Positions 30,717 through 42,321 of a stretch of 64,000 bases of DNA are shown in pieces (positions within the stretch are counted from its first letter, which is position 1; every line of letters starts with the position of its first letter). Position numbers and translations under genes: made by a program. This stretch comes from Favolaschia claudopus (lineage: Eukaryota; Basidiomycota; Agaricomycetes; Agaricales; Mycenaceae). The notes under the pieces were generated by a model, which saw nothing but the letters and a program-made list of their open reading frames with translations, was not told where the DNA came from and ran no database searches. Where the stretch lies: positions 868,001 to 932,000 of the forward strand of contig JAWWNJ010000030.1 in NCBI GenBank assembly GCA_037176885.1. The letters are read 5' to 3'.

Positions 30717-32040
30717 CAGTGTTCCTCCTAAGGGTTAAGCCTTAGAATGAATTAACCCTTAATTTCAAGTTAATGCTAAGGGTTAACATGAAGCTGGATC
30801 CATCTTAACCCTTAAGGCTTAATTAAGCCTTACCTTGGATTACGTCACCCTTCTCGGCTACGTTCGGCAAGTTCGGCAGGTTAGGCCTGCAGCTTTAAGG
30901 GATTCAATAGTAGTGTCCGGGAGGCTCCGTTGATTCTGCTGAAGCGTGGCGGACCATGGGCCAAGCCCTCAGCTCGGCTACCTGCATTGCCCTGGCGGGA
31001 GCAATTTCAGTCCACAAGCATCAAGTTGAGCCAAAACTCAGCTGGAGCAAGCCATAAGAAGCAAAACCGCTTTGGTACTCCCCGAAAAATGCATCTAAAA
31101 AAGCCCGGAAAATTTTGTATTTTTCATCCTAAGACCCCTTAATATGGAGCCCTTAATAACCTTATTAAGGCCTTTAAGGCCTTAGCCTTCAGAGGTGCCC
31201 TTAATAAGGCCTTAAGAAGGAACACTGTAATTAAATCGATTGGGATAGCCAACAAAATACACACTCACTACTTTTAGTTTTCCAACAACACATCTTCCGC
31301 GAATCTCTCGCGCACAAGTCCTGTTCCTCGTCCGTCTCAGATTCTCACATGATCTCAGTGTGTACACACTCTATCCCGGATGAGACCAAGTAGGATCTTC
31401 ACATGTTCCGCTATTTTTTCTGACAACCGAGACTTTTACGGACCTAAACCTCGATTTTCGACTTTATCTCAACAGAATTTATCTCTCGTTTTGCCAGTCT
31501 CAATCAATCATGCTCTTCGAGCCAGTGTTCCTCCTAAGGGTTAAGCCTTAGAATGAATTAACCCTTAATTTCAAGTTAATGCTAAGGGTTAACATGAAGC
31601 TGGGTCCATCTTAACCCTTAATTAAGCCTTACCTTGGATTATGTCACCCTTCTCGGCTACGTTCAGCAGGTTCGGCAGCTGGGTTGGCAACTTGGCAGCT
31701 GCCAAAGGCCCGGATTCTCAATGGCAATGTCCGGCAGGTTCCGTTGATTCTGCTGAAGCGCGTCGGAACATGGGTCAAGCTCTCAGCTCGGCTACCTGCA
31801 TTGCCCTGGCGAGCGCAATTTCAGTCCACAAACCTCAAGTTCAGCCAAAACTCAGCTGCAGCAAGCCATAAGAAGCAAAACCGCTTTGGAACTCCCCGAA
31901 AAATGCATCTAAAAAAGCCCAGAAAATTTGTATTTTTCATCCTAAGGCCCCTTAATATGGAGCCCTTAATAACGTTATTAAGGCCTTTAAGGCCTTAGCC
32001 TTCGGAGGTGCCCTTAATAAGGCCTTAAAAAGGAACACTG
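30717..32040. mobile_element. Composite of two directly repeated hAT-like MITEs around a 295-bp passenger (TSD AGAATGCC)
   Basis: Copy 1 (30717-31227) and copy 2 (31523-32040) are about 93% alike and both run from CAGTGTTCCTCCTAAGGG to AAGGAACACTG. The 8-bp repeat AGAATGCC lies only at the outer edges (30709-30716 and 32041-32048). The inner flanks (TAATTAAA and CTTCGAGC) do not match each other or the outer repeat. TTAAGGGC/GCCCTTAA motifs are dense near both ends of each copy. Confidence 0.85.
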
Positions 32041-32048
32041 AGAATGCC

Positions 32049-32857
32049 GTATGCTTCAGACTGCTTCAGACTGCTTTCAGCTGCTGTTCACCGGAGCAGC
32101 ATATGAGAGCAGAGGAGAGCGTAGAAATGATATTTAGAGCAGATGCGGTTCCGGCTCCCGTCTGCGCAGCTCTGTTCAATTCTGCTCAATTTCTGCTCCA
32201 GACTGCTTCCGTCTGCTTCCCTCTGTCTCTTGTAATTGTACTGCATTTCCATTATATTTTGTATTAAAACAGGTATTTTCTATATACTTCACTACAACAA
32301 CATCGACGCACACTCGTACCGCTGCCGACAAGTCCGCAAACCCTGCCCCACCGACCCATGATGCATATGTGATGCCGCCAGCACTAGAACCGCTACCACC
32401 AACGCGAACCACGATGAATGGTGAGGTACATAGATCGAAGGCCGGAGTGCTGCCGCAAAGTCGTTAGCGAGATGCGCAGGTAAGGGGAAACAAAAGGAGT
32501 GCGCACTGGCAGGAGGCGGAAGAAAGGAAGTGTCGGAGTGACAAATTTTAAGTGGAGGGAAGGGTCGATAGAGGTCCCGAGAGTGTACTCGTACCTCCCG
32601 GTTGACCACCACTATGCACATGGCAATTCGGTGCTTGGTTCTTTGGTGTTTCTTTGCAGAGTTTTCTTGCGGGCCAATACTTATTGCGAGCTCTGCATTT
32701 TTCACTCCATCTTGAACCCCCATACACCCTCCCCAATCATTTTTTAGGTGTGTTACTCCCGGATAATAAGGCGTAATAACCCAAACTGTGTCTGGAGCCG
32801 CATGCACAACTGGACCAAACATCACTGATCACTGTGACCCATGTGTCACACCATCCC
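32049..32857. other. No supported gene
   Basis: A CAGACTGCTT-type short repeat occurs at 32050-32080 and 32190-32225. The minus-strand open frame 32825-32292 shows no recognisable domain. I cannot tell whether it is coding. Confidence 0.35.
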
Positions 32858-32865
32858 GAGAAGTA

Positions 32866-33538
32866 TAGTCTCGGAAGCCCAGACGTTCCTCCTCCTCATT
32901 CCTTGTATGTAGCCGGAGGTCTTTCCATATATACATAAGTAGTGAATGACATTTTTGACAGCTGATTGATTTTTGAGCCGTCTCCAAGCCTTTTAATTTT
33001 CCCACAAGCCAACGATCTGTCTTGTATTCACTATAAGATAGGCCACATCCATAAACAGCTAGCTGTGACTGTGATGGGTCACAACAGCCTAGTTTTCGAC
33101 CACTTTGCTTATATCTCGACGACGGAGACGAAAACAGAAAATCTGTCCCGTAAATCGACGGAGAGATATTCTGGCTAGGTACTCCCAGAATTGCAAGGGG
33201 ATTGAGGCAGTATTGAAGAAGGAGATAGAATTTTAGTCTGGCCGCTCACAAAATTGTAGTTTCACGACATTCACCATCAAAATTGTATCTCCTCCTTCAA
33301 TATCAACTTAATTACCTTGAAAATTGGTGAGAACCCAGCCAGAGTACCTAACCGTCGATTCACGGAACAGATTTTTTATTTTCATCTCCGTTGTCGAGAT
33401 ATGAGGGAGATGGTCGAAAATGTGACATTGTGACAGGAGCTCGATGTTTATGGATGCGGCCTATCTTATAAGGAAAGACCTCCGGCCTCTGTATTCTACT
33501 GCACAGATTGCGCAGAGACGTCTGGGCTTCCGAGACTA
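32866..33538. mobile_element. hAT-like foldback element of the TAGTCTCGG family (TSD GAGAAGTA)
   Basis: The ends are TAGTCTCGGAAGCCCAGACG and, inverted, TTCCGAGACTA, with an exact TSD at 32858-32865 and 33539-33546. The arms (GGTCTTTCC, CAGCTGATTGAT, CGACGACGGAGACG and their complements) pair over much of the length. A central inverted portion (around 33175-33345) may be a further nested foldback. Confidence 0.9.
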
Positions 33539-33590
33539 GAGAAGTAGTCCCGTCAAGCGTCGCTAGCCATCAGTTGCATCAGAGAACCAT

Positions 33591-34503
33591 CGGTATAAAC
33601 GAGAATCGAAAACGAAAACGCGGCTAGCTGATATGTATCAGCGGGCCTGCGAGGCCATCAACTCCATCAATCCCGATATTCAGAAACGAAAATGACCGGT
33701 ATCAACACGGCAAAGCAGCCGTGATTGATGTTACAGTGGTGGCAAATAGAAATTACCGTGGCTTTTTGGCCAAAAGCTTGCTGTATTCTTCACCGAATGA
33801 CCTGAAATAAAATGTAGAGATAAATATATGATACCTCTGTACTGCTTAGAACACTCAGCTATATATTATGCCCTGACAATGCATCAATAACAGGACAGTT
33901 TCTGATTATTGCCATATCTGGAAAGACTCAATGTATCCTCAGCAAAAAAGTGTCATAATAGGATGAAAGTACTTGAGAACAGTCCTAGTTTTCACTTTTG
34001 TCGAATGGAATTGACCCTCATTTGAGCTCACAACAACCGCTCAGAGTTGGCTATTTTCACGCAAAATAGCTGAAAATGCAGAGAAAATAGCTAAAATGAC
34101 CTACTTCGAGCGGCCGTTGTGAGCTCAAATGACGATCAATTCCAGTCAATCAAAGTGAGAACTAGCATTGTTTTTCAAGTACTTTTATCCTATTATGACA
34201 CTTTTTTGCTGAGGGTACATTGTGTTTTTCCGGATATGGCAAAAATCGGAGGCCATCCATTATTGATGCATTCTCAGTGCATGATATATTGCTGAGTGTT
34301 CCAAGAGGTACAGAAGTATCACATACCCATCTCTACATCTTATTTGAGGTCATTCGGTGAAGTATACATCGAGATTTTTACCAAAAAGCCACGGCAATTT
34401 CTATTTGCCACCACTGTACAGTCACATATGTCCGGCCTGATGATCAAGTCATCAGCCGTATCTTGGGGATGTCCGAGTGGCTGTACTAGGTCACCTTACA
34501 CAC
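33591..34503 (+). mobile_element. MULE-like MITE, diverged 5' fragment (copy C), split by a foldback element
   Basis: 33591-33733 and 34419-34503 together align with the first part of copy A (6475 onward): CGGTATAAACGAGAATCG, then GGCTAGCTGAT, TCCGAGTGGCTGTAC. Its right end is missing. It is more diverged than copies A and B. Confidence 0.75.
33732..34418. mobile_element. 687-bp foldback element with TA target, inserted in MULE-like MITE copy C
   Basis: The terminal inverted repeats start CAGTGGTGGCAAATAGAAAT, with TA on both sides. Pairing continues with interruptions along nearly the whole length: CAGCAAAAAAGTGTCATAAT, GTGAGCTCAAATGA and others recur inverted. The centre holds a short unpaired region near 34070. 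Uninterrupted MITE sequence in copies A and B confirms the insertion point. Confidence 0.88.
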
Positions 34504-35166
34504 AAAATCCACCCCCGATTTGCCATCCTCATATTAGGGACCCAGTGTATAGTGTAGACAGACTGTTTTGGTACCAATAGTCAATGTTCACTGGGCTGTA
34601 AGTTGCGGAAGTACCCCAGCAAGGAAATTTATGCTTGCTCAAGGCATGCCGCAAATCAATAGTTACAAAGTGAATCATTTGTGCGTTAACATGCAAAGCA
34701 TTATTTCAGGGAAGCCTGGAGTTAGTATACAGCCTTTGATGTGCTCAATACCGCTGCTCTCTGACTTTCAGCAGAATCCATCATCAGATTTTTGAGAAAG
34801 ACCTGCTTTTAAACCGGGTGCCCAATTAGGAAGGAGCTTCTCGTTTCTTTGTAGTTTGCAGGGCAACTACTGATTCAGGGAAGCTTAAAGTCAGATAGAC
34901 TATTGAGATAGGGTGAAGCTAAGCAAACAATAGCAGCCATTTGTCTGTCAGGGAACTCTCTGCTCAACTTAGCGTCCAATTATCTTCATAGACCAGAATG
35001 GTGCTGGCACGTAATTTCGGTGAGTAACTTGTTCAAGTTTCTCCGAACATCCTGGGTCCTCATCGACAAAGGTAGATTAGTGTTCTTTTCGTGTTCCTCT
35101 TAAATATGCTCGGGGTTTGAAGCATTTACAACCCAGTGCGCATTCTCTGTCTCAGTAACCGCAAAA
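34504..35166. other. Upstream region of the hAT transposase gene
   Basis: No coding region recognised. It may include the promoter or 5' end of the hAT element, but no matching inverted end could be identified. Confidence 0.35.
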
Positions 35167-37774
35167 ATGCCCCCTCGACGAAACAAAAACACCCCCGCGC
35201 CTGAAGCACCTCTTGAACCCGAACCCGCTATTGAACCACCCCTTCGGACAAGACGAGGCACTGCTCAACTCCAACCAACGGCTGGACCATCTCGGTCATC
35301 TGCACAGCAAACTTCTTCGGCAGCTCGCACAGCGAGCACTGGACAAGAAGAACGAGGCTTTGCTGCTCTTTCTTGTATGTGTTTCATTACTGTTCTCACC
35401 AAGGATCTCGTTTCAATGGATTGATAGATCGACCAAGCGCTCAAAGTCTTAGAACCCGTGAGTCTCCTGATGGTTTTGTCATACCGATAGCTTAATACAT
35501 TGTTCTAGAGCAATCTACTTCAAGCTTAGGCACGATTCCTGAGGCGGTATGTTGAATTTATTACGTAGAATTGAACAGTAAATGAACAAAGCTATTCATA
35601 GTCTATCGATGTGGCTCCGGAAGTCCTACCCACTCGCCGTCGTGAACGTGGAGGCCCCCCGGAACCTCCAACGCCAGCTCGCATTCTGGTTCAACGCCTG
35701 GCGGCCAATCGATCACCAGTTGCAAGCCCTGGTATTCACTATGCAGGTTCTGACAACGACGACGACGACAACAATGACAACAATAATGACTCGCAGTCAG
35801 ACAATCCCCTCTTCAATCCTCTTGCTCGGCGATCTACCATGCGACCGCTTCCTCTTTACTCTGACGAGGATGATCCCACATCACCTTCTGAGCCTTCCGC
35901 ACCGCATTCCGAGCAATCCGCTCCATCTCGCGCCAGTGGTCGACAGCGGCGTGTCATCGTTGACCCGGCTCCCCCTTCACCATCACCTCCTGCACGGCAA
36001 CCGCATCACGGCGGACAACAGCGACTTGCACCGTTGGCTCAAACGGCGGAGTCATCCGCTGATGAAGCTGCTCAGCCTGCAGCTCCAGCTCGTCCGGGTG
36101 GTCGTCGTCGTCGTGCTGACGATTCGACGAGCACTGATGACGATGGGTACTGCTGGCTGCGGGAGAGTGCCCTTAGCGAGATGACTGAAGATAAATCCGC
36201 AGATTCCAAGTATTTTTACGGTTTCTCTAAGGTCGATGGATCCGCGAAGTGTCGGATATGCCAGTAAGGAATTTGATATGTGATTCCCAATTATACTTAC
36301 TACATTTTCTGTCTTACAGACAGGTCTATTCGGCAAGAACCAGTCTGACTACCCGCCGCAAGCATCTTGAACTTCAAGACCATATGCCGCAGTATCTCCA
36401 AATCATCGCCAAGTACAACCTACCCAACAAACTCCCACTCGAACGTCAAAAACAACTGGAGGAGCAACGAGCCAAAGCAGCAGAACGGATTCCTTTCTCT
36501 CCCGAAGCGTTCATCGATCATTTGGTCAGGGTTGTTGTCTCGGCTGATCTTGTATGTTTTTCCTCTCTTTCTTTGATCCACGGTCGCTGTCTGAGTTGAC
36601 TGTAGTCTATCAATCTGATAGAAAACGAAGACTTTCGAAAGTTATTGCTCCTCCTACGGGAGTCGTTGGCCGACGAAGATATTCCGCACCGCACCAAACT
36701 TCGGAATCGGATCATCGATGCCTGGACTCTATACTATGAAGAACTCAAGATTGCTCTGCAGGTCGTCTCGTTACTCTATTCTGAAGTTATAGATTACTGA
36801 TTATGAAGATCTAGGCGTCTCTCGGAAAAATTAGCTTTACTGCTGATATCTGGAGTTCGAAGGGTTTGCACCCGTATCTTGCGATCACCGCGCACTGGCT
36901 AGGACACAGAAAGGAAGACAATCAAGTTGTGTTGCGGCAAGCATTGTTGGCATTTAGACGTGTTTGCGGTGCACACAGTGGGCATCGTCTCGCACGGATT
37001 GTGTTCAACATTCTCAGGAGCGCTGGAATACTCGATAAAGTACGCATGCATGGGTTTTGTCTCTTATTTTCTCTTGCCTGTGCTGAATAAATTCAAAGGT
37101 TGGGCACTTTACGCTTGAAAATGCATCCAATAATGGATCAATGTTGGCCTGCCTCAGCAAGCTGCTACTTGAGGCGGGGTTTTTGTTTGATGAGAAGCAG
37201 AATTACATTCGGTGCTTTGCTCATGTTATCAATTTATGTTCTCAAGCTGTGATCAAGGTTATGGAGAAGAGCGACAATGATCCTCTTTATTCTGATTCCG
37301 AAAACAGCACCGCAACAGAGACAGATTCCGATTCCGACGCTCCACCCCCAGCAACACGCGTCACACGTAGGAAGAAGAAGGCTGGCCCGATCCGTCGTGC
37401 TCGCAAAACTGTCGCTTTCGTCCGAAAGTCGGGTCAGCGCCGCGACATGCTGCAAGAGATCATCACGACAGGCAATCGTAATGCAGACTGGAGTGTGAGT
37501 GAATCAGATTTCACCCCAGTGACGCTTGCGAATGTTACTGTTTTACCGGATGTGAAAACACGATGGGACTCGGTGTTTTACCTGCTCCGACGGCTGCGAT
37601 ACCTACGCCAGGTGAGTTCGGATCATTTTGCGAACAAACCTTGTGTCATTCATTGCTTCATCTCAGCACCTCTACACATTTTTCGCTCTGAAGACCCGGG
37701 ATGCCCGAACATTCGCCCACAAATTGGAGGACGAGCACTGGAATAAATTGGAGTTGATGGAATTGATACTCGAG
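35167..37774 (+). pseudogene. hAT (Activator-like) transposase with BED finger, C-terminus missing
   Basis: Nine exons join in frame: 35167-35374, 35428-35457, 35509-35546, 35602-36263, 36320-36551, 36606-36761, 36815-37039, 37099-37611 and 37667-37774, with introns of 51-60 nt. The N-terminus is disordered and Pro/Asp/Ser-rich. A BED-type zinc finger follows (CRIC, then RRKHLELQDH). The catalytic part includes FTADIWSSKGLHPYLAITAHW (first Asp), HFTLENASNNGSM, RCFAHVINL and DVKTRWDSVFYLLRRL. In LENASNN a Glu stands where related hAT enzymes usually have Asp. The dimerisation region expected after 37774 (hATC) is absent; minus-strand coding-like sequence begins at about 37790. The gene is therefore likely inactive, though no stop interrupts the visible exons. 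Confidence 0.88.
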
Positions 37775-37792
37775 GTACTTACAGTTTTTGTT

Positions 37793-38230
37793 TCACCTGA
37801 CGCTACCATTCTGATATCTATTCAGCAACCACATAGTACCAAGCATCATCTCCCGTCGTTGTTCCTCAGCATAAACACCTCGCCGAACCTCATCCTCATA
37901 CCGAAGCATCCTACTTCGGTAACTTTCCCGATATCGGTCATTGCGGCGAGGCTGATTGACATCGTATTCGTGGTCGAGAGCTTTATCTAAGGACTGAGTT
38001 GGATCTGTGACGAACAAAACAGTAAGCTAGACAATGCAGCTCCGATTGGGTGGACGCGTACCACATTCAGGAGATAACTTTAACCTTTGTTCCCCTTGTT
38101 CAACTTTCCGCCGTAGCGTTTGCGCTCGAGACCTATGACAACCTTTATATCCCTCGATGTCCAATAGATCCTCAATATCGCCAGCGAGCTCTCGTTGCCG
38201 GCGTGCTCGTTGAGCCAATGATCGTGGCAA
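37793..38230 (-). other. Arg-rich coding-like stretch, unrecognised
   Basis: Two minus-strand frames look protein-like: LAQRARRQRELAGDIEDLL (38230-38027) and LDHEYDVNQPRRNDRYRESY followed by RYEDEVRRGVYAEEQRREMM (38017-37793). They are in different frames and may be exons or a frameshifted gene. The abrupt start next to the cut hAT gene suggests a separate inserted sequence. Confidence 0.3.
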
Positions 38231-38959
38231 GTTTACAGGCCTTACAATGCCTGACTGTGCCCCTCAGATCAGTGTGAAGTCCTCAGATCGCAAGTCTCGC
38301 GTACCAAACGACCATCGTTCTCTTTTTTCTTTGCTTCTCTCTTCCTTCGTCTCTTTTGGCCCGCCGAACGCCGTTCAGACTCGGACTAAGGAAAAGGAAC
38401 GGGTCCGGCACGACATTTTGTTGAATTGCTGACCTGATTCCGACTCTTCCTTGAAACAGGATTCGCTCTGATCTCCACAGGTGCACCACTGACTGCACTC
38501 AGCTCGCCGAGATTCCCCTCGCGCCCCATTGTTCTGCTAAGCAAAAAGGGCTCCGGCTGAGTCATAGAGGGCGTCTTGGGCAACAGTGGGCGAAGACAGC
38601 TCGTTGTGGCGGGCATGGTTGAGCATCGAGTGAATCGACATCGTGCAGAGAGACGGGTGGAGCATGCGGGCACGAACTCAACATCTCGACAAAATGACGC
38701 ACCAGTGGGGCGGTTCACGGCATTTTGTTAGCGGTCAGCCAATACTTACGAATGTCCTTTTCGTTTGTCTTGTCTTGTCCCACCCAGACACGAAGTCTGT
38801 GGTTCTTATATAGATATACTCTTTTTCCCTTGTTACAACGCCTGAGAATTGTCCATCCAAGAGCTGCAATTGTATTGTATGATAAGTGGGAGAAATGTGT
38901 GCAGAGGGTGTGCAGCCACTACCAGCCGACACGTTGAACAGGCGTCAAGCATTGCAAAA
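38231..38959. other. No gene recognised
   Basis: Overlapping short frames on both strands, none with a known motif. Confidence 0.35.
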
Positions 38960-40130
38960 AAGCGTGTTGTGTGAATTTTGCGTCGTGGCCAGCTTGTGAT
39001 TTTGACGTGTGACCGGCCATTGTTCGTGTGATGACCGGTCACACGCAAATATGGCGTGTGAGATTCGCGGTGGTGTACATAGGGTGAAGAGTGCATTTAT
39101 TCATCTTGAAATCGCAAAAATCGTACAATTTGGTGAATTTTACCGCTCTCAGGACCAATTTATTTGGGGGTAATACTGTTGCATAATAATGGTCAATTTC
39201 ATCGAAACATACGCAGCTGGTCTGAAAAAAAACACACACCCCAACAAGAAAACACACACCTCTCTACTGGGTCTCAAAACTTCACAGCTACTAAATTACA
39301 GCATTTAGACTGTTGCCCGCAAATTTTGACCACTAGTACTCGCACACACAAAAAACACACACCTTAAATTTTTGTCCAAAGTGCTCAGCCTCAAACTTCA
39401 CGTTTAACACCTCGGCAGAAAAAAGCCCCCACCCTCCAGACCGAGAAAAAAAAAACACACACCCTATCAACAGGCCAAAAAAAACCCCCCGCAGTGATTT
39501 CAGGTTGAAACAAAAATGCACAGCTTGTAGCGGCAGAGAGAAAAGGACACCTCCCTATACCCGTCAGCCAAGCACGAGTACGTAAGTCGATTCCGGACCT
39601 ATCCGATTTTAACCTGATCATCATCAATCTTTAATCTCAATCGTCTTCATATCTATTCTGCCTCTACTCTCCCACTATGACCAACGATCCAGTCCATACA
39701 TTCCTCCTGGAGGCTCATAACATCTGTGTGCAAGCGCAGTTCATCATTGACTCTCAAAAACTGAGTCCTTGGGGATTCTTTTGGCAGTAATACTGGGCCA
39801 TAATTCGAAGTGTTGTACAAAAAACACGCACCCCTTCACAAAATAGCACACAGGTTGGGTTTAGTGACTTACACACCTCGAGACATCAGAAAATGTGCAC
39901 AAGTCAACATTTTCGAAAATATTCACACCCCTTGCTTCATCACAACAAAAGCGCACAGGTTGCTCCGCACATTTTTTTTTGCTGGGCAGGTAAGAAAATG
40001 CGCCGAAAAGACGCACAGGAGCGTACCAGGATTACACACCTTCGCGGTGCCAACAAAAGAAATGCACAGGGTGCAATTCGCTTTCTAAGAGATATGCACC
40101 AGTCAGCAAGCAGTACAACAGTTTGAAATC
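38960..40130. repeat. Region with many ACACACC / GGTGTGT-type motifs
   Basis: Left of about 39060 the motif is in GTGTG orientation; from 39230 to 39480 and 39820 to 40090 it is in A-run plus CACACACC orientation, roughly every 20-60 bp. Clusters of a short motif in opposite orientation at two sides resemble subterminal transposase-binding regions, but no terminal inverted repeat could be defined. Confidence 0.45.
39677..39790 (+). pseudogene. Short copy of a conserved N-terminal peptide (also at 63764)
   Basis: From ATG the frame reads MTNDPVHTFLLEAHNICVQA and QFIIDS, then departs into unrelated residues and stops at 39790. The same peptide with few changes continues longer at 63764-63952. 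A plausible 5' untranslated leader (pyrimidine-rich, 39610-39676) precedes the ATG. The family was not recognised. Confidence 0.5.
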
Positions 40131-40857
40131 AACACATTCTAGCCTCTGATTTAGAAGACAATGCAAGGGTTTGGGAGCGACTACGTCGGGAATCAGTGAC
40201 TTCTGTATCCTATTATAATCATCCGATGGGACACCAACGAATTAGCGGCTTAGAAGAACCTTCCAGGATTTGGTTGCGTTTGACGGGGAAGGAGAAAAGG
40301 TGATTCTGAGAGGACTATTTCGTGCACCTATTTACTAATATCGCCGATAAGTGTTCAATTGCTTCGCATTTTGTCCGTCTTCGAGTAATGCTTTCGGACG
40401 ACGAGGAGCAGTGAAGAACTCTTGCGCAAGTGAAATTGAACTCCAAGATGAAGTTTTGAGAATCGCTACCAAAACGAACCAAAATGAATTAACTCACCTC
40501 AAATCGAAGTGAGCTCGGGTTCGATTCAACGAACCGTAAAGTTGAAGTATTGTCGATGGTCGTGCTGGATAGAGAGAATAGAACGCTGAAGATCGAACAC
40601 AGCTGAATTCATTAGTTCAATTCGAATTGAACGGAGGGAAGCTTACCTCGGCGTGAGTTGTTATATGTTGATCGAGCTTGCTTCTTGTCTAGTTGACCCC
40701 GCGCTGTTATAAAGGAAGGTTATAGTCAACTTGAGTTAACATAAAGGAAGGTGAATTTCACTTACATGAACCAATGAAAGAGATGTATGTATACCTTCGG
40801 CTGTGTAGGTTGCGCGCGCGCGATTCATACGGGCATAGATTTGCCCTTCGAAATGCA

Positions 40858-41510
40858 AGTCAGACAGAGTGATGAATTGAAATCAAACCGGCATAGTTTC
40901 GGCGTACACGGAGAATTTGGTGCGGAGAGGCATCGGTTCGGCGTCTGGGGTGTACAAAATGGAAGGTAGGAATCTGTTCGTGTAGAAAAGTACAAAGAGT
41001 AAGACATACCTCAACTTATACCAGCATAATCTCTGTCTCGGGCCAAGCTAAGGCGTGCGACGAAAAGCTTTGAAGGTTAAAGTCAGATTGAGGTAAGTAG
41101 CGAACGGGATGGTGATGCACACCTTGAACCAAATCCAACTCAAGCCTAACTTCAGAAAACCGCAATAGGTTCGGCCTTCAGGATTCAAGTCAATACTCAG
41201 AGTAACAAGTCGAAATCGAACTTACCTGGGACAATATTGGCACAGTTTCAGTGTTGGATGTAAAGTAAACAGAAGGTTGAATTCGGGGGGCAAGGTTTCA
41301 GCTTTAGAGTATACAAAAGTGAAGTCAGTAATCGGTTCGTGTAGGTGTAGAGAAGTATAAAGATTAAATTTTGGTATCAGGCCAAACTCAGGAATCCGAC
41401 GAAGACCTAATGGGCAAAATCAAGTCGGATCAAGTCAAGACTAAGACTGTCAAGTAGTGAACGCATTCGCAGTGCGCACCTTCTGCCAAGTTCAATTCAA
41501 CCTCAGCTTC
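40858..41510. repeat. Diverged tandem duplication, unit about 330 bp
   Basis: 40858-41155 and 41190-41515 share the same order of blocks: GAATTGAAATCAAAC/TCGAAATCGAAC, GGCA(T/C)AGTTTC, the cue GGTTCGTGTAG, GAAAAGTACAAAGA/GAAGTATAAAGATT, GGCCAA, GCGAACG and the GTGCGCACCTT/GATGCACACCTTG region. No coding frame is shared. Confidence 0.5.
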
Positions 41511-41717
41511 AAATCGAACACCCAAACTCTATTGTCGCAAAAATCGAAAGTCCGATATAACCGATTATAACCGATTATAGCAGTTATAGGGCGATAGGCC
41601 GGTTATACCTAGTTATAACCGGCTATAGGTCGGGAGGACCCTTGTTGCCTATTAGAACTACCTTAGAAGCTGCAACCCCAACAATGGTTTCCTCGACCGA
41701 CGAGATCCCAATAGAAT

Positions 41718-42059
41718 TTAATTTTCCGCCCGTAGGAACCAATCTCCATCTACAACATCATTGAGATAATATGTACTGCGTTCGTTTCGACAGCCGAAAG
41801 CGTTAATCATGTGTGCTCCTCGTACAAAATACCTCGGCAAGATGAACATCGTCCGGTCATCCTCCAGCAGACGACAGTTTTCCCACAGAGTATTCGGTTT
41901 CCAGCGGGAAGCTTTAAGTGATCGCACCAGAGCAATATTAATGTCCTCTTCGCGATGTGAAGGGAGAACACAGCGAAAGAGGTACAGTATCCGCGCGAAG
42001 GAAAGGGAATTTTGGTCCATGTTAACGTTAACGAAGTCAAACCGCTCCTCGTGGTTCAC
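41718..42059 (-). pseudogene. C-terminal fragment of an element-type protein
   Basis: The frame includes FARILYLFRCVLPSHREEDI, ALVRSLKASRWKPNTLWENC, MFILPRYFVRGAHMINAFG and YYLNDVVDGDWFLRAEN. The layout resembles the conserved tail after the catalytic domain in large fungal transposase-like proteins (Plavaka or related), but the exact family is uncertain. No start or upstream domain is present. Confidence 0.4.
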
Positions 42060-42321
42060 TTGAAAGTCCGGGTTGCATCGGAGAACGTCGCATTTGCCCG
42101 TGAAAATACACGATACTTTGCTACTTTACTACTTTCCAACTATTTCTGAACGTATGTCCATCGTAGACCGTAATACATGTGAAGCGAGCGACAAACTCCG
42201 GGAAATTACCCATTGAATAGGGCACAGTGGATGAAGTAGATGGTAGATATTGAGATGAATCTGTTGATGGGTTCAGAGCAGGGTTTCGGTTTCGTATGGC
42301 GAGAAATAAGGGAAAGAATTT

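Noticed and set aside
32292..32825. 177-codon minus-strand open frame
   Set aside because: No recognisable domain and competing open frames on both strands; not enough support to call a gene.
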